Shown here one piece after another: positions 13,320 through 24,004 of a DNA stretch of 64,000 nucleotides (the stretch's first letter is position 1; each line of letters opens with the position of its first letter). This DNA comes from Owenia fusiformis (lineage: Eukaryota > Annelida > Polychaeta > Sabellida > Oweniidae): the NCBI GenBank assembly GCA_903813345.2, contig CAIIXF020000011.1, positions 11,754,842 through 11,818,841 of the forward strand, given 5' to 3'. A program made the position numbers and the translations under genes. The notes beneath the pieces are model-generated. The model saw only the letters and a program-made list of their open reading frames with translations, was not told the DNA's origin and searched no databases.

Positions 13320-13760
13320 TTTAAGGATGAACGCTGGTGGAAAATGTTGCTCAGTTTCTCATGATTTTTTTTTCAGTATCATACTAAAAACTTCAGTCCA
13401 AACCATAGCTACATTAATGCAGTTAATTACAAAAGACCCTCTAAGTTCCGAAAAGGAGAAATTTTCAAAGTCGACTGTCAAGGTCATCAAACGCGATCAC
13501 TAACGATCAAGGAGGATTGGCAGCCATTATTCAAACTCAATACTCCGTTGCCTGCAATGGAACAATTTAGAAAAAAAAAATTTCTATAAGTTTCTCTTTG
13601 GACCAAGTATTTCGTTGAAAGATGGTCATTGCGAATATTTTGTAGTATTCAAAATTCCTCAGCTTCCTCGAGTTTGAATAGCGAGTATCGAATTTGCTAA
13701 GGATGCTATCTAAGTTTCTCAAAATTTGAGACCACAAATCAATTATTGTTAATTATTACC
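13320..13760 (+). repeat. Truncated copy of the 52.5-kb intronic repeat family
   Basis: Segments such as ACAAAAGACC...CTAAGTTCCG, AAGGTCATCAAACGCGATCA and GCTATCTAAGTTTCTCAAA correspond in the same order to ACAAAAGACC, AAGGTCATCAAACTAGGTCA and GCTGTCTAAGTTTCTCAAAG at 53.28-53.38 kb. The 5' half (tandem GTCC block) is missing and the copy is diverged. Confidence 0.6.
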
Positions 13761-14184
13761 CGTTCAACTCGAAATTTTTACAGATGCAAGAGCAGACTAG
13801 TGTCGAGATTTGATTACATTTTTGACATTCTGTGTAAATTACATGTTGACCATTTTGCTCTTCAAAGTGCGATATTTATCACTGTGTGTCTTGGTCACCA
13901 TTCGAGCACTTCTCAAGTGATTTTGGGCCAAAGTGATCAACTTGAATGTTTTGCGAACAATCCCCATACCAAAAGCTGGCTACGGGCCCGATGACTGACT
14001 GTGGCAATGCTTTCCAGAGAAAGCTGTGATCTCTCATGATAGTCATGTGTTATTTGTTATCCTGACTATTCTCACTATTTTATACAAAAAATTAACATTT
14101 ATACTTCACAATTAATTGTACTTTTAAATGCATCACTATCTGTCTGTATAGGAGTATTATATTAATATATAAATACTATAGTTA

Positions 14185-15054
14185 CACTCCCCTCCATAAG
14201 TTTGGCAACCTTACCTCCCCCATTGAACTACGTATTAAAGCCTCTTTACCTTTGAATTTTTATTTGCTTAACCTGCGATAAAAATACTTATACTATTGAT
14301 GAAAACGTAATTTGACTTTATTTCCAATACCTCCAAATTTTCTCAATTTTTTCCTTAATTACAATAGGTCGAAAATTGATGATAAATTTGATGAATTTTT
14401 GAAAATCGACATTACCATGTTAACCAATGGGAAATGGTAGATTTGCCGCAAGTCATATGACAGAATATCCTTCCATCCTAGTCCTTGCAAAAAATATGAG
14501 TCAGGTAGGCAATTGAATTTGCTAGCTTTATTTAACAAAAAAATGATATGTTTCTTCAGGTTCAACAAAGTTATAGGGCTTTAAAGTAAAAATTGTTCTT
14601 CAAAAACCTCTTCCATTGAAATAACACAGGAGGCGAAAAATTATTTTTAAAAATGACTTTGAAGCCCTGTAACTTTAGTATTCATCAAATAAACTAAACA
14701 CTAAGTGTACTAAAAAGTTAGACAATTCAATTTTCTATATAGAAGTTTTTGCTGAATCTTTTACTGAAAAGATATCCTGATTTTTGATTTGCCCCGAACC
14801 CTCCATTTCCCATTGGATTATATGGGAATGACGATTTTCAAAAATTCATCAAATTTATCATCAATTTTCGACCTATTGTAATTGAGGAAAAAATTTAGAA
14901 AATTTGGAGGTATTTAAAATAAAGTCAGATTACGTTTCCATCAATATTATAAGTTATTTTATCGCCGGTTAAGTAAATAAAAATTCAAACGTAAAGAGGC
15001 TTTAACACGTAGTTCAATGGGGGAAAAAGGTTGCCAAACTTATGGAGGGGAGTG
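14185..15054. mobile_element. TA-flanked foldback element, family A, copy 3
   Basis: The element is 870 bp with both TIRs intact (CACTCCCCTCCATAAGTTTG and its inverse) and TA on each side (14183-14184 and 15055-15056). It is collinear with copy 2. The minus-strand 69-residue open frame at 14359-14568 aligns with the plus-strand frame of copy 1 because the elements are inverted relative to each other. Frames in copy 2 are broken, so coding is not supported. Confidence 0.85.
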
Positions 15055-15205
15055 TATATATAAGTATAACAGACCAGAAGGCATGAACATTAACTATTTA
15101 TGAATGCATTTTGAGTGTACTAATTGCATTGGACGATTACGCCAGCATACTAATTTGGGGCAAATTTGTAATAATCTGGAGGTCTAGGTACATGTAAGTG
15201 ATGCT

Positions 15206-15911
15206 AAGTCAAGAGTATAATATACTTTCAAGATATTTTTGATGATGCAAATAATCTTTTGTCTTTAAATGATCTTAATATAAAAACCGCTATTAATTGC
15301 ACCTTAGAGTACAACATTTTAAGAGGAGCTCTGCACAAAAGAGAGACAGCTAGTGTCAAAATCCTTACAACAAAACAAGTTTATTCTAGTTACATACAGA
15401 ATTTATTTTTAGAACCAACAAACAGTTTATTAAAGGATGATACAGATGTAGATAAATACTTTTATTGGTGCTTAGCACATAATGTCACTAAAGAGACCAA
15501 GTTTTTCAATGGAAATTTTTACACAATATTGTGATAACAAATGATAAACTTTTTAAAATGAAAATAAAGGAAACGCCAAATTGTAATTTTTGTAATGAAA
15601 ACAAAGATGATTTAACTCACAGATTTATAACATGCAATTTTGTACTCCCAATATGGGACTTTATAAGAAACAATTGTGAAATAATTTTAAATGCACAAAC
15701 CATCTTTAAAGGCATTTTAGGTAAAGATAAAGAGTATATTAACCAAGTAATAATTGTTGCCAAGTGGACAATCCACAAGCAAAAGTTCCAAAATAATAAT
15801 ATTTTACATAACTTTAAAATAGAACTTGAAAAAAGAAACATTGTATTGTAATTGTAAAATTTTAAAATGATATGAAAATAAATTTTAAATATAAAAAAAA
15901 AGTCAAGAGTA
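15206..15911 (+). mobile_element. 5'-truncated LINE with 12-bp target-site duplication
   Basis: A 3' LINE end (about 15218-15899) finishes in an A-run. It is flanked by direct repeats AAGTCAAGAGTA at 15206-15217 and 15900-15911, a classic target-site duplication. The coding remains are described separately. The insertion is short (about 680 bp), as expected for 5'-truncated target-primed reverse transcription. Confidence 0.85.
15223..15851 (+). pseudogene. LINE ORF2 C-terminus, frameshifted
   Basis: The first frame (to the stop ending at 15534) encodes a hydrophilic stretch with YIQNLFLEPTN and YFYWCLAHNVTKETK. The following residues continue in another frame from about 15510 (NDKLFKMKIKETPNCNFC) to the stop at 15851. 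The second part holds a C-x2-C-x7-H-x4-C pattern (CNFCNENKDDLTHRFITC), the zinc-finger-like motif common at the C-terminus of L1-type ORF2 proteins. A frameshift separates the two blocks near 15510-15535, so this copy is dead. The catalytic RT and endonuclease parts are absent. Exact clade not determined. Confidence 0.7.
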
Positions 15912-15984
15912 AAACTCGTGTAAATCTCGCGTAATCACGTGATTTGTTCTCATGTAATACCCTTTGCTACTGCCTTTGTCTTCT

Positions 15985-16310
15985 TTAATACGATAAAAAT
16001 GTTCTTAGATCAAATGTAAATGGCAAATTATTCTTTGAACTTTTTTTATTTACTTTTTTTATTTCAGAGAAGAAAAAAAACTTGAAACTAACGAGACTGG
16101 GGAATTTACCTGGGATTCGGGAAACGATAGTAATATTGTAAACCATAGATGAAGATTGGTCAGGAGATAAGCTTTTGTCCATTTCATCAATGACAGTATA
16201 ATTTATGTAATGTTTGTTATTCCACCAGGATTAAACCTAGTACCTTGTTTCAAAGGTAGTCTTGCTCAAAGACTGTATCCACCCCCCCCCCCCGTCACCT
16301 TCACTCTCTT
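15985..16310. other. Intergenic with poly-C tract
   Basis: No gene recognised. A run of 12 C bases at about 16282-16293 lies just before the family-B element. Confidence 0.4.
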
Positions 16311-16811
16311 AACCACCCTATCACACCAAACTAGTTCTTACCCGTTCTTGCCAGTCCTACGAAAACGTCGTAAAACGGGCTCAATCTAGCTGTGGTCGGG
16401 AAAGTTGTCTAAAATAATTAACTACTTCGTTCATAAACAGTCTTCAATTCGTCCATCTCGTTCGCAGTTCGTTCAGGTCGCACCACGTCGGTGTGCAACG
16501 TCGTATAACGCGTCCCTTAGTCTAGAAGGTCATCATGACCTGATTACAGAACGGTATGGTCGCCATCGAATTTTGAATCGATTCAAAATTCTAAAATCAC
16601 CTTCCCGTCTGAGAACGTTCATGAAGTTCGTAAATAGACCTTAGAAAGTTGCAGTTACGTTCATTCCGTTCGCACACAGTTTAAAACCAGTTTTGAAGAA
16701 CGAAGTGGCAACTTGTTTGGTGTGATAGCTATATTTTTGCGAACTCGTTCATAAGCAGTCTTAAATACGTTCTTAATCAGTTAAGAACTAGTTTGGTGTG
16801 ATAGGGGGGTT
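16311..16811. mobile_element. TIR element, family B, copy 1 (internally deleted)
   Basis: The element is 501 bp with ends AACCACCCTATCACACCAAA and the inverse (TTTGGTGTGATAGGGGGGTT). It contains repeated G/C-punctuated blocks such as CGTTCGCAGTTCGTTCAGG and an internal palindrome, GAATTTTGAATCGATTCAAA. It matches copy 2 at 35.3 kb in inverse orientation but lacks about 300 bp next to one end. An inner TIR-like block (TTGGTGTGATAG near 16719) lies about 80 bp before the right end. Confidence 0.8.
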
Positions 16812-17360
16812 ACCTGGCAATATACAGAGAGAAGGATAAAGGGGGGAGTACATGGTCTTTTAAGCAAGACTATTTCAAAGGGAGATGTAAACACACCTAC
16901 AGTATACTAGTACTCCATTCATCTGGGTTGTCACAAATATTTTTCTAGTTTGTAGACTAGTTAATAGAGTTAATGTTTGTACCTGTAACGACTGATAAGT
17001 TAATGAAAACATAGAATGAAATCCTGTACTATAGGGCTAAGATATATAATATGACTAATGCCTCTTGAGCAATAGCAAATAATATCAAAATAAATGATTT
17101 AAAGTGAAGATGATCAATAAACAAAGTGTCTGTTTGCCATGTTAATCCTGTTTATATTAACAGAAATATTATTCCAAGCGGATTAGTGCTAAATCATATT
17201 TGCTCGGCTAGCATCTGAAATGTCACAATGATCGCCTTAGTTTAAAGATATTCTGCAAAGGTATCAAGCAACAATATTAAAGTCTGCCACGGGAATCAAT
17301 TAATCTTTTGCACATATATGAGTTTACATAACAACACGTTTGTATATATATTGCCATGAT
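16812..17360. other. Intergenic, nothing supported
   Basis: No gene, RNA gene or clear repeat recognised. Confidence 0.4.
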
Positions 17361-17908
17361 TAACGTGTTAACGTGTTTAAATTATCATTAATCGACTTAG
17401 AGCAGATCTCCTGTTTAAAGCCCAGTTATATGCTCACAACTTTAACTTTATTGATACTCCTAATTGTACATGTGGACTTCCCCAAACCTTGAAACATGTT
17501 TTCTTTCACTGCCTACTATTAACTGCAGAGAGAGAAAAATTATTCAAAGATATCAATGAAATAGCACAAATTGAACATAGAAATCAAAATTATTACTTGA
17601 ACTTATTTAAGCATGGAAGTCTTGACATCTCCCTAGTTAAAAATTCACTTATTTTGACAACTGTTGCAACTTTTCTTCACACCAACAATTTGGCTCTCAA
17701 AACCTAACGAGTACCGACCCGGCTTCCAGACCTGATCTCACCCAAGACCCAGGAAACGCATGTGCCTGACCAGCACGCATTTGCTATTATATTATTTGTG
17801 TTTATTTGCTCCTCTATAATGCTGAAAGGCGATCGAGGAGTTCTTGTGTAAAATATTTTACTGATATAAATAAATAAAGTAATGAATAAAAAAAAAGTAA
17901 CGTGTTAA
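17361..17908 (+). mobile_element. 5'-truncated LINE fragment with 11-bp target-site duplication
   Basis: The sequence TAACGTGTTAA at 17361-17371 is repeated at 17898-17908, directly after an A-run. In between lies the 3' end of a non-LTR retrotransposon coding for the C-terminus of its polyprotein, followed by a 3' UTR of about 190 bp ending in an AAATAAAGTAATGAATAAAA-type tail. Confidence 0.75.
17435..17707 (+). pseudogene. LINE ORF2 C-terminus remnant
   Basis: The open frame reads FNFIDTPNCTCGLPQTLKH and then VFFHCLLLTAEREKLF, ending at a stop at 17705-17707. CTCG...LKHVFFHC is the C-x-C...H-x4-C motif of jockey/CR1-like retrotransposon C-termini, which follows the RNase-H-like or RT region. 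Only about 90 codons remain. No start codon context applies because the element is truncated at its 5' end. Confidence 0.65.
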
Positions 17909-18536
17909 GGTGGTTTTTCTAATTTCATGCTTTTTTAAACTTGCCAATTGTATATTTCTTCAGGTTAACCTCTCATAACACTCAAGCGTGACGATGTCAA
18001 ACGTAATTCTACGCGTTTATCTGAGAAATGTGATATTTGTTGTTAATGTCAGCAAAAGTAAATTCCATTAAATGTCTAGCCTGGCGCATATTAAGCACTA
18101 ACTGGCATTTTATCATTAATCAAAAAACTCCGGGTACATATCGGTTAACAAGGTATTTTTGGTGAATCGATGATAAATTTATATTTACCATATATCATTT
18201 GATTGGACAGATAGCTAGATAGTGTATACGTGTATATATCTTGAACAAATGCAAAGTTGAAAATGCTCGGTAGTTACCCTTTGCATTCTTTTGACTTCAC
18301 TTCTTAAAAGAGATCTTCGTCTTTATAACTAGCTATAGACTCTGCGCGCAGGGTAGCCGGTAGTAAACATTACGTACTCGTACTGTTAGTTTGTTAAGAC
18401 CCCTAGCTATTAAAATATAACCTTTCGGCTCCCCAATAAAACTACACTGAAACTAAGTATCTAATAATTTTCCTAATGAGATATTTATGATTACAAAATA
18501 TTATGATACGATTGATTAAGCAAGCCACAGAACAGA
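17909..18536. other. Intergenic, nothing supported
   Basis: No coding-like segment or repeat recognised. It lies downstream of the 3' end of the minus-strand gene. Confidence 0.4.
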
Positions 18537-18542
18537 TTTATT
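18537..18542 (-). promoter_or_regulatory. Candidate polyadenylation signal for the minus-strand gene
   Basis: AATAAA on the minus strand, about 80 nt downstream of the stop codon at 18623-18625. The position is normal for a metazoan 3' UTR, but AATAAA is common by chance in DNA this AT-rich. Confidence 0.35.
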
Positions 18543-18622
18543 ATAGTATTGTATCTATGCAAGCTTTCCTTTGGGCATTGCATAATGGTTTCATTTTAAT
18601 TTAGCAAATTGATTCAGGTCTA

Positions 18623-18823
18623 TTAAAAATTAATATCATTTTGCAGACCATTGTCCAGTTGGCACTTGGCTTTGAAATCATTAATTGTGGGATAAAAAGG
18701 ATCGAGGCCTAGTTTTATTAAGACTGGCTTTCTAGGGTCTAGTGCAACACATCGATCATCGTCAGTTGCATAGCATTGCACCAATGTCTTTACACAGCTC
18801 CAGGACTCATTTCCACGAGTCAT
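18623..18823 (-). CDS. Candidate terminal exon, cysteine-containing protein
   Basis: The minus-strand frame ends in TAA. It contains WSCVKTLVQCYATDDDRC, then ALDPRKPVLIKLGLDPFY, then a C in KAKCQLDNG. Composition (acidic and basic clusters, spaced cysteines, prolines) is unlike chance ORFs here. An acceptor could lie at AATGAG just before TCC TGG, or one AG later (TGGAG). Neither fits the phase of the 19.2-kb exon using its most obvious donor, so an intermediate exon or a weaker donor is needed. The ATG at 18823 may be chance. No family recognised. Confidence 0.45.
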   Translation of the reverse strand: MTRGNESWSCVKTLVQCYATDDDRCVALDPRKPVLIKLGLDPFYPTINDFKAKCQLDNGLQNDINF

Positions 18824-19188
18824 TCCCCAAAGGAGGTATTATTTGTTAATGAAAATGAATAATGACACCCCGTGCTAAAAGCAGATGTGAAAAAGTCGGT
18901 CCACCCCCGCAAGGGTATTTGACCTCAATCTGGTTTTATTGATCTATGTAGATTCGGAGTTGACAGCCGTTGTTTTATGTTTGATCCTGTTTTTATTGGT
19001 ATCGTCAACACCTTTTTATGTGTCAGTGTCTCCAGCGTGTCTTATTGGCCCCATGTGCCTTTGTTTTTGCTTGTCGGTTGACCTGTAAAGTACACACAGA
19101 TAATACCATTAGAGCGTCCTAATTAAACTTAAGTAACACTCTTTTTATTGCTATAACTTATCTGAAATCGTACGTTTCTTCTGATTAC

Positions 19189-19365
19189 AGTCTAAACACG
19201 AACGGGATTTGGAGTAAACAGTCCAGTCCGGGTGTGGGAAATATCTGTCAGCCCATCTGGGATTCCTCATAAAATGATCATTACAATCATAGTGATGAAA
19301 CACTTGCTTCAAACATTGAACTTTATGAAAACATTCGTAGTATAAGTTTCCGCAGAGCCAAGCGC
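19189..19365 (-). CDS. Candidate internal exon, cysteine-rich segment
   Basis: The minus-strand exon follows a good acceptor (ATTAATGTTCCAG) and runs 177 bp, phase 1 in and phase 1 out if the donor is ACT|GTAATC. It reads AWLCGNLYYECFHKVQC, then LKQVFHHYDCNDHF, then RYFPHPDWTVYSKSRSC. It has six cysteines in about 58 residues, many aromatics and no stop. Such spacing suggests an extracellular disulfide-bonded domain. Plus-strand frames of the same stretch are interrupted. Family not recognised. Confidence 0.5.
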
Positions 19366-20629
19366 CTGGAACATTAATAAAAGACGGCGTTAATGATATT
19401 AAAAAAGTTAACTTGTATTGGCAATGATCTATGAATCATTGCGAATCTTCGTTCTTACAGATCTTGATTCTTTTAGAAAATCACAAATATTTAGATTGAT
19501 GTTATCTCCATATCACTGTGACATCTTCACACCTTCTGAAAGGCAACATCAACTGCTTTCTCGTTGTATATTTTCTAATGTTTTATTCCATCATTATGTT
19601 TTAACAAAACTTTAAAAGAGCTACCAGTAACACTAAAATTCCAGTGGGTCCAATTCTTAGGAAATAACTAAAGTTTACATTACAAATATCAAAACTTCAG
19701 TTTTACCGTATGTTTAAAATATCTCTCTCATAAACAATAATTACACAAAAAATATTCCAGCAAAATAGTTCAGTTATAAAAGTTTGATTACATCTGACAG
19801 AGCCAGAACAAAAATGCTGAATAAAACAGAATTAAATTGTTTTGATACAATAGGTATTAATTCAATTAATTCGCATCATAAAAATGACAAAAACGATTTC
19901 AAATACCCCGTCTCACCCCCCCCCCTGATTAAATTGTTTTGCTTTTTTAAGTTCATTAGGATCTCAAATATTTCTACTTATGTTATTTTAGCTTGATATG
20001 TATATTTGTCTCACTGCTTTCTGCCAGTATTGATATGGCAGCATTTACATCGGTTTAATTACCTATACAGACTTTGCAACTATACGAGGTTTGTTCAATG
20101 AATGCTAATAAAACATCTCTTATTTCCTTGTTAATGAACTTATTCAATTGATATTTTTACAGGTTACAGATAGTTTGTTTGTTTAAATACTAGTCTAATG
20201 AATTATGAATTTATAGTGCTTTAAAAATCATTTAATTGATAAGGATGAGAGTACTCAAAGTAGTTTTTCTCATCGTAAATCTTTGTTTTATACACATGCA
20301 ACCCAGATGTAACCGTGACTCTTGATTGACTTGATTTATTTTGCTTTTGATTCTTGAAGAATGTTGGATGTTCTGCTTTGTTTGTTGGTTTGATATCTGT
20401 ATTTGCCTCACTACTTCATGCTACATATGGGCATGGCAGGGATTGGCATCTCACCTGTACTACTATGACATCACAACAACAGGTATTTCTGCATCATATC
20501 ACATCTCCTGTATGAGCATATGTGACATGTGGAACTAAAACAAATTTATTAGGTGAAGTGTGAAATAAGATGTGAAGTATAAATAAAACAGATACAGTAA
20601 AGAATATGCCATGTATTCCTACAAGCAGC

Positions 20630-20911
20630 CTAGGGGGTCCGGAGCTTTTTGCGGGCCTTTCCCCCTCTCCAAAAATCACTTCGGACATATGTGGCATATC
20701 TAGAAGCTACGTGCCATTTTGAAAACTGACTATACAATTTGAATGTTTTGGGATAGGCATTTTTGTACAAATTGCCATTTATGGCAAAATGACCACACCA
20801 TCTCATCTTTGCAATCATAAGAAGGTTCATATACCTAATAACGCAAGATTTAAAATACGGTTTGTTGTCGTAATATATATACTCAACCTTAGGTCTATTT
20901 GATGAATACAA
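20630..20911 (-). other. Unresolved 93-codon open frame
   Basis: The minus-strand frame contains KMRWCGHFAINGNLYKNAY and a basic C-terminal end. It has no recognised domain, no clear splice context and an overlapping frame on the same strand (20494-20697). It could be an exon, a repeat fragment or chance; I cannot decide. Confidence 0.15.
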
Positions 20912-21095
20912 TTTTCGAGAAAATACTGCTGTAGAATCTCTCAGACATTACAAGGAAAATATATTTTGAGCGCTAATAACGCTCGAAGAGGCGACTGATC
21001 ATGAAGATCATTTTTGTGAGACGCACTAAGCCTATAGTTGATAAAGAGATTACCTCGTTATCTAACACCTATAGATCTGAAGATGAGTGTTTATG

Positions 21096-21250
21096 CGTGG
21101 GTTCGTTTACATCAACATTTCTTGTATTATCTCTTTTATCAACTTCCACCACGTTCCCAACAGTCCTTTTTACGTACTGTTTTATGGAACTGCCAGCTTT
21201 TTGGATTTGGAATGTGAAGATCAAATTTCATTCTTTCCAAAAGTCACTTT
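21096..21250 (-). other. Low-confidence coding-like segment in the minus-strand gene region
   Basis: The minus strand reads FTFQIQKAGSSIKQYVKRTV and then GNVVEVDKRDNTRNVDVNEP in one open frame. The opposite strand has a hydrophobic 121-codon frame (21001-21366), a common antisense shadow of hydrophilic coding DNA. No convincing splice sites link it to neighbours in the right phase, so it may be non-coding. Confidence 0.2.
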
Positions 21251-22168
21251 ATCTTTATTTCGCTAACATATTTATATTATTTTATCGTACGACGAACCTT
21301 ATGTCTCTGTCCGAACCTAGGTCTGAACTCAATTCTCCAGTGCTCATTCCTTGTCATGTGCATTAGCTCTCGGGGGACGAAATCCTCTGATGCATAATAG
21401 TTTCACCGGAGCTTCCGATTTGATAGCGAGTTAAACTGTTATTGTTTGAAACTTCGAATTTCTGGTCCAAAGTGGAACGACATGTATCTTGGGTTTAGAA
21501 GAGAGTGTGTTTCGCCCAATTGCCTCAAAACTGAATTTGTATTTTTCGCGAGCGCTGGTTTGGATACCAGTGTTCTAGTGTAACTTCTAGGACTTGGTAT
21601 TAATTGCTGGGTCCTGGCAATATATTTATATACATGGTAACCTAGTTAGTATGACCTAATTGTCACACACATTCAGAAATACTTATCAAGTACGTAGATT
21701 AAGATCAGTAACCCCGCTGGGGATAATAATCTATTTTTCCACACGGAAGATACATGACATTCGATCCATTTCGATAAATCATAACCGTTTCATTTTTATT
21801 TACTTTAAAGTTTGTTTTATCCTGGAAGGTACTTGGTATTTGATAATCATGATTTAGGAAGATATGAGGATGCTAACAAACCACTAACTGTTAACAAAAA
21901 CAACTTAATCTGTGTTTGATTGCTTATCAGACCCAATCTATTGAATCCTGAAGTGGTCCAGCCTGTACATTCCGTTGAAATTCACAATCCATACAGGCCT
22001 ATATAAACACCTTTACAGTAGATCTTTCATGTTTGTAATCACATTTGCTTCGATTGGATACACATCATTCGAGAAATTCATTTAAAATTGTCTTAAATGG
22101 TTTTGTTATTCGATTATCAGATTATTGTCTTTGTGTTAAAGACACTTGTCTTTTACATTATCAGTAAC

Positions 22169-22319
22169 AAACAGCGTATGTCCGGGAAGGATTGGTCATT
22201 TTATGTGAATCGTTTAGAAAAATCTGTAACGGTTTATCAAAGTTCTCCACATTTTCCACACTTGTGTAAATCAAACGCCGTTTATAGCAAGGAAACAATT
22301 GCCCGGGGCGATACAATTT
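22169..22319 (-). CDS. Candidate internal exon of the minus-strand gene (YRPGQLFPCY segment)
   Basis: The minus-strand frame reads KLYRPGQLFPCYKRRLIYTS, then VENVENFDKPLQIFLNDSHK, then MTNPSRTYAV. It is 151 bp with phase 0 in (after ATCAAG) and phase 1 out if the donor is the weak T|GTTACT just before an in-frame TGA at 22161-22163. Phases fit both the exon at 22.9 kb and the one at 19.3 kb. The PGQ-FPCY pattern is typical of a folded extracellular segment. If the donor is not used, translation ends at the TGA. Family not recognised. Confidence 0.45.
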
Positions 22320-22816
22320 CTTGATAACGTTGATTATTTATTGAAGATGTTTTAGATTTTTAGCATCTATCATCCCGTAAGTGATCTACATGGTCATATA
22401 TAAGCATGTGTCTATTCGAACTGGGTCAAACGTTCATAAATCCACATGTCAACAATTTACCCTACCTTCCATTTTCATGATCTAGGTCCGAGTTCTTTGA
22501 CTTTGGCAATATTCTTTAAATAAGACTCTAAATTACAATACAGGTTCATAGAAACATCACGGAATGATTTAGATATGTAGCATTTAATTACTTGTGTTGC
22601 CCCCGGAAAAGGCAAAAAACATTTAGAAATAAGGCAAGTGTCATTTTAAAGTTGAACGAACCTTTTAAGTCTTAAAAAGTGTAAGTTATGATTTGCTGGT
22701 TAATATCAATATACGCATTAAAATAAAGTATGCCATTTTCCATATTATTTTACTTTGGCACTTTTTTATTGGCAATTTTCAACAGACTGGAGTTATCACA
22801 ACCCCTCGATATTCAC

Positions 22817-22946
22817 TTGCCTGGCCACAGGACACTTCTGAGCATCGTCAATTTCCTTTTGGAAACGACTGATAATTGGTTGAGGTAGATCACGTGGTTT
22901 AACAATGAATACTGGGATCGTTCTTGTGTAATTTCCTGGGGCTATA
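22817..22946 (-). CDS. Candidate internal exon of the minus-strand gene
   Basis: The minus-strand exon reads IAPGNYTRTIPVFIVKPRDL, then PQPIISRFQKEIDDAQKCPV, then ARQ. The acceptor is ATCTTCGTTTAG and the donor CAA|GTGAAT. It is 130 bp, one base of a split codon plus 43 codons, so phase 2 to 0. The split codon joins perfectly with the exon at 23841-24004, giving TAT (Tyr). Without the donor the frame ends at a TGA at 22796-22798. It carries an N-glycosylation-type NYT site. Family not recognised; a resemblance to the end of netrin-like/TIMP domains is only suggestive. Confidence 0.5.
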
Positions 22947-23840
22947 CTAAACGAAGATATTCCAGTTTTGATTATATGGGTATGAATGGCTTACTTACTA
23001 CGCCAAGTTTTATTATATTGCGTCCATAAAATAACATAAAGCATTCAGTTCTGCAAAATATCTGTCTTCATTTATACTTACATTGTATCCCAAACATTGC
23101 CTGGTAGAATATTTTAAATATGCAATATTTCGCTCATCACCCGTTTATACATTGAATATAGAGTGTTCAAACATAAATATAAACGTAAAGATTTAAACAT
23201 TTTGTGTGTGGTACTACCAAATAGAAAACAAGTATGTTGATCGAATTTGCTGAAGTGTTCATGTAATAATCCTTAAAATAATTCAGTTCGTCTTGAAAAA
23301 GCAGACGAAGGAATAACTCAACGTTGATGACTTGAAAACATAACATTTAGCATTATTTATCTCATCTGTGAACTTTATTAAACGAATATCGCAATGTCTG
23401 GATGCAGCGGCCATTGTAGAATGCGTTCGCGTTGTACAATTTCATTTAATCTGTGCGACTACGAACAAAATAAATTATAAATACGACATACAAAAATTAA
23501 ATCTATTGATTCTCTACGACTGGATTGATCCAAAATTAACTTTTTAGGTAAAACATAGAGCTCGTTCAAAGTGAATCATATTTATAAATTCATGAAATTG
23601 TTGATCCAGAATTATATTGGGCGGAAAAGTCAGAAAATCCAGACATATACGCCGAATAACAAATTCCGAGGAAATCACACACAGTCAGTTGTTATCAATC
23701 CCAGAATCGGAATCCTTTCCAGAATTCACTCATTAAACATTTACTGGCGTTTCATTGAAGGCAATTTGTGAGAAATAAAGTACCTTTTGATCATAATGTT
23801 AAGATGTGTTCCATCTGAGGTAGTTGATAAATAAACGTAC

Positions 23841-24004
23841 TATTCATTGGTCAGGTTTCCAGAAGATAATTCTAAACTGAAGCTCCGTTCTGTTACTCTA
23901 AATCTATATCGGCTAGTCACTCCCTCTGACTTGTATTTCAGATGTTTAACAGCTTTGATACGAATCTTAACGACATTGACGATCTCAAATGTAGCCTCCA
24001 TAGT
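23841..24004 (-). CDS. Candidate exon, beta-strand-rich extracellular segment
   Basis: The minus-strand frame reads MEATFEIVNVVKIRIKAVKH, then LKYKSEGVTSRYRFRVTERS, then FSLELSSGNLTNE. The donor GTACGT is a good match. The alternating hydrophobic pattern (IVNVVKIRIKAV; RYRFRV) suggests beta-strands, and the position of VVKIRIKAV resembles the first strand of TIMP/netrin-like domains. That is pattern resemblance only, and the N-terminal CxC of TIMPs is not seen. The acceptor (CATAAAAG) is weak, so the exon's 5' limit is uncertain. It joins the 22.9-kb exon in phase. Confidence 0.5.

Noticed and set aside
21001-21366. 121-codon plus-strand open frame
   Set aside because: Hydrophobic, low-complexity composition typical of an antisense shadow; no domain or splice context on the plus strand.
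23571-23771. Plus-strand 66-codon frame and an overlapping minus-strand stretch (CDFLGICYSAYMSGFSD) between the minus-gene exons
   Set aside because: The minus stretch has no acceptor between its upstream stop and the coding-like part, and the neighbouring exons already join in phase without it.
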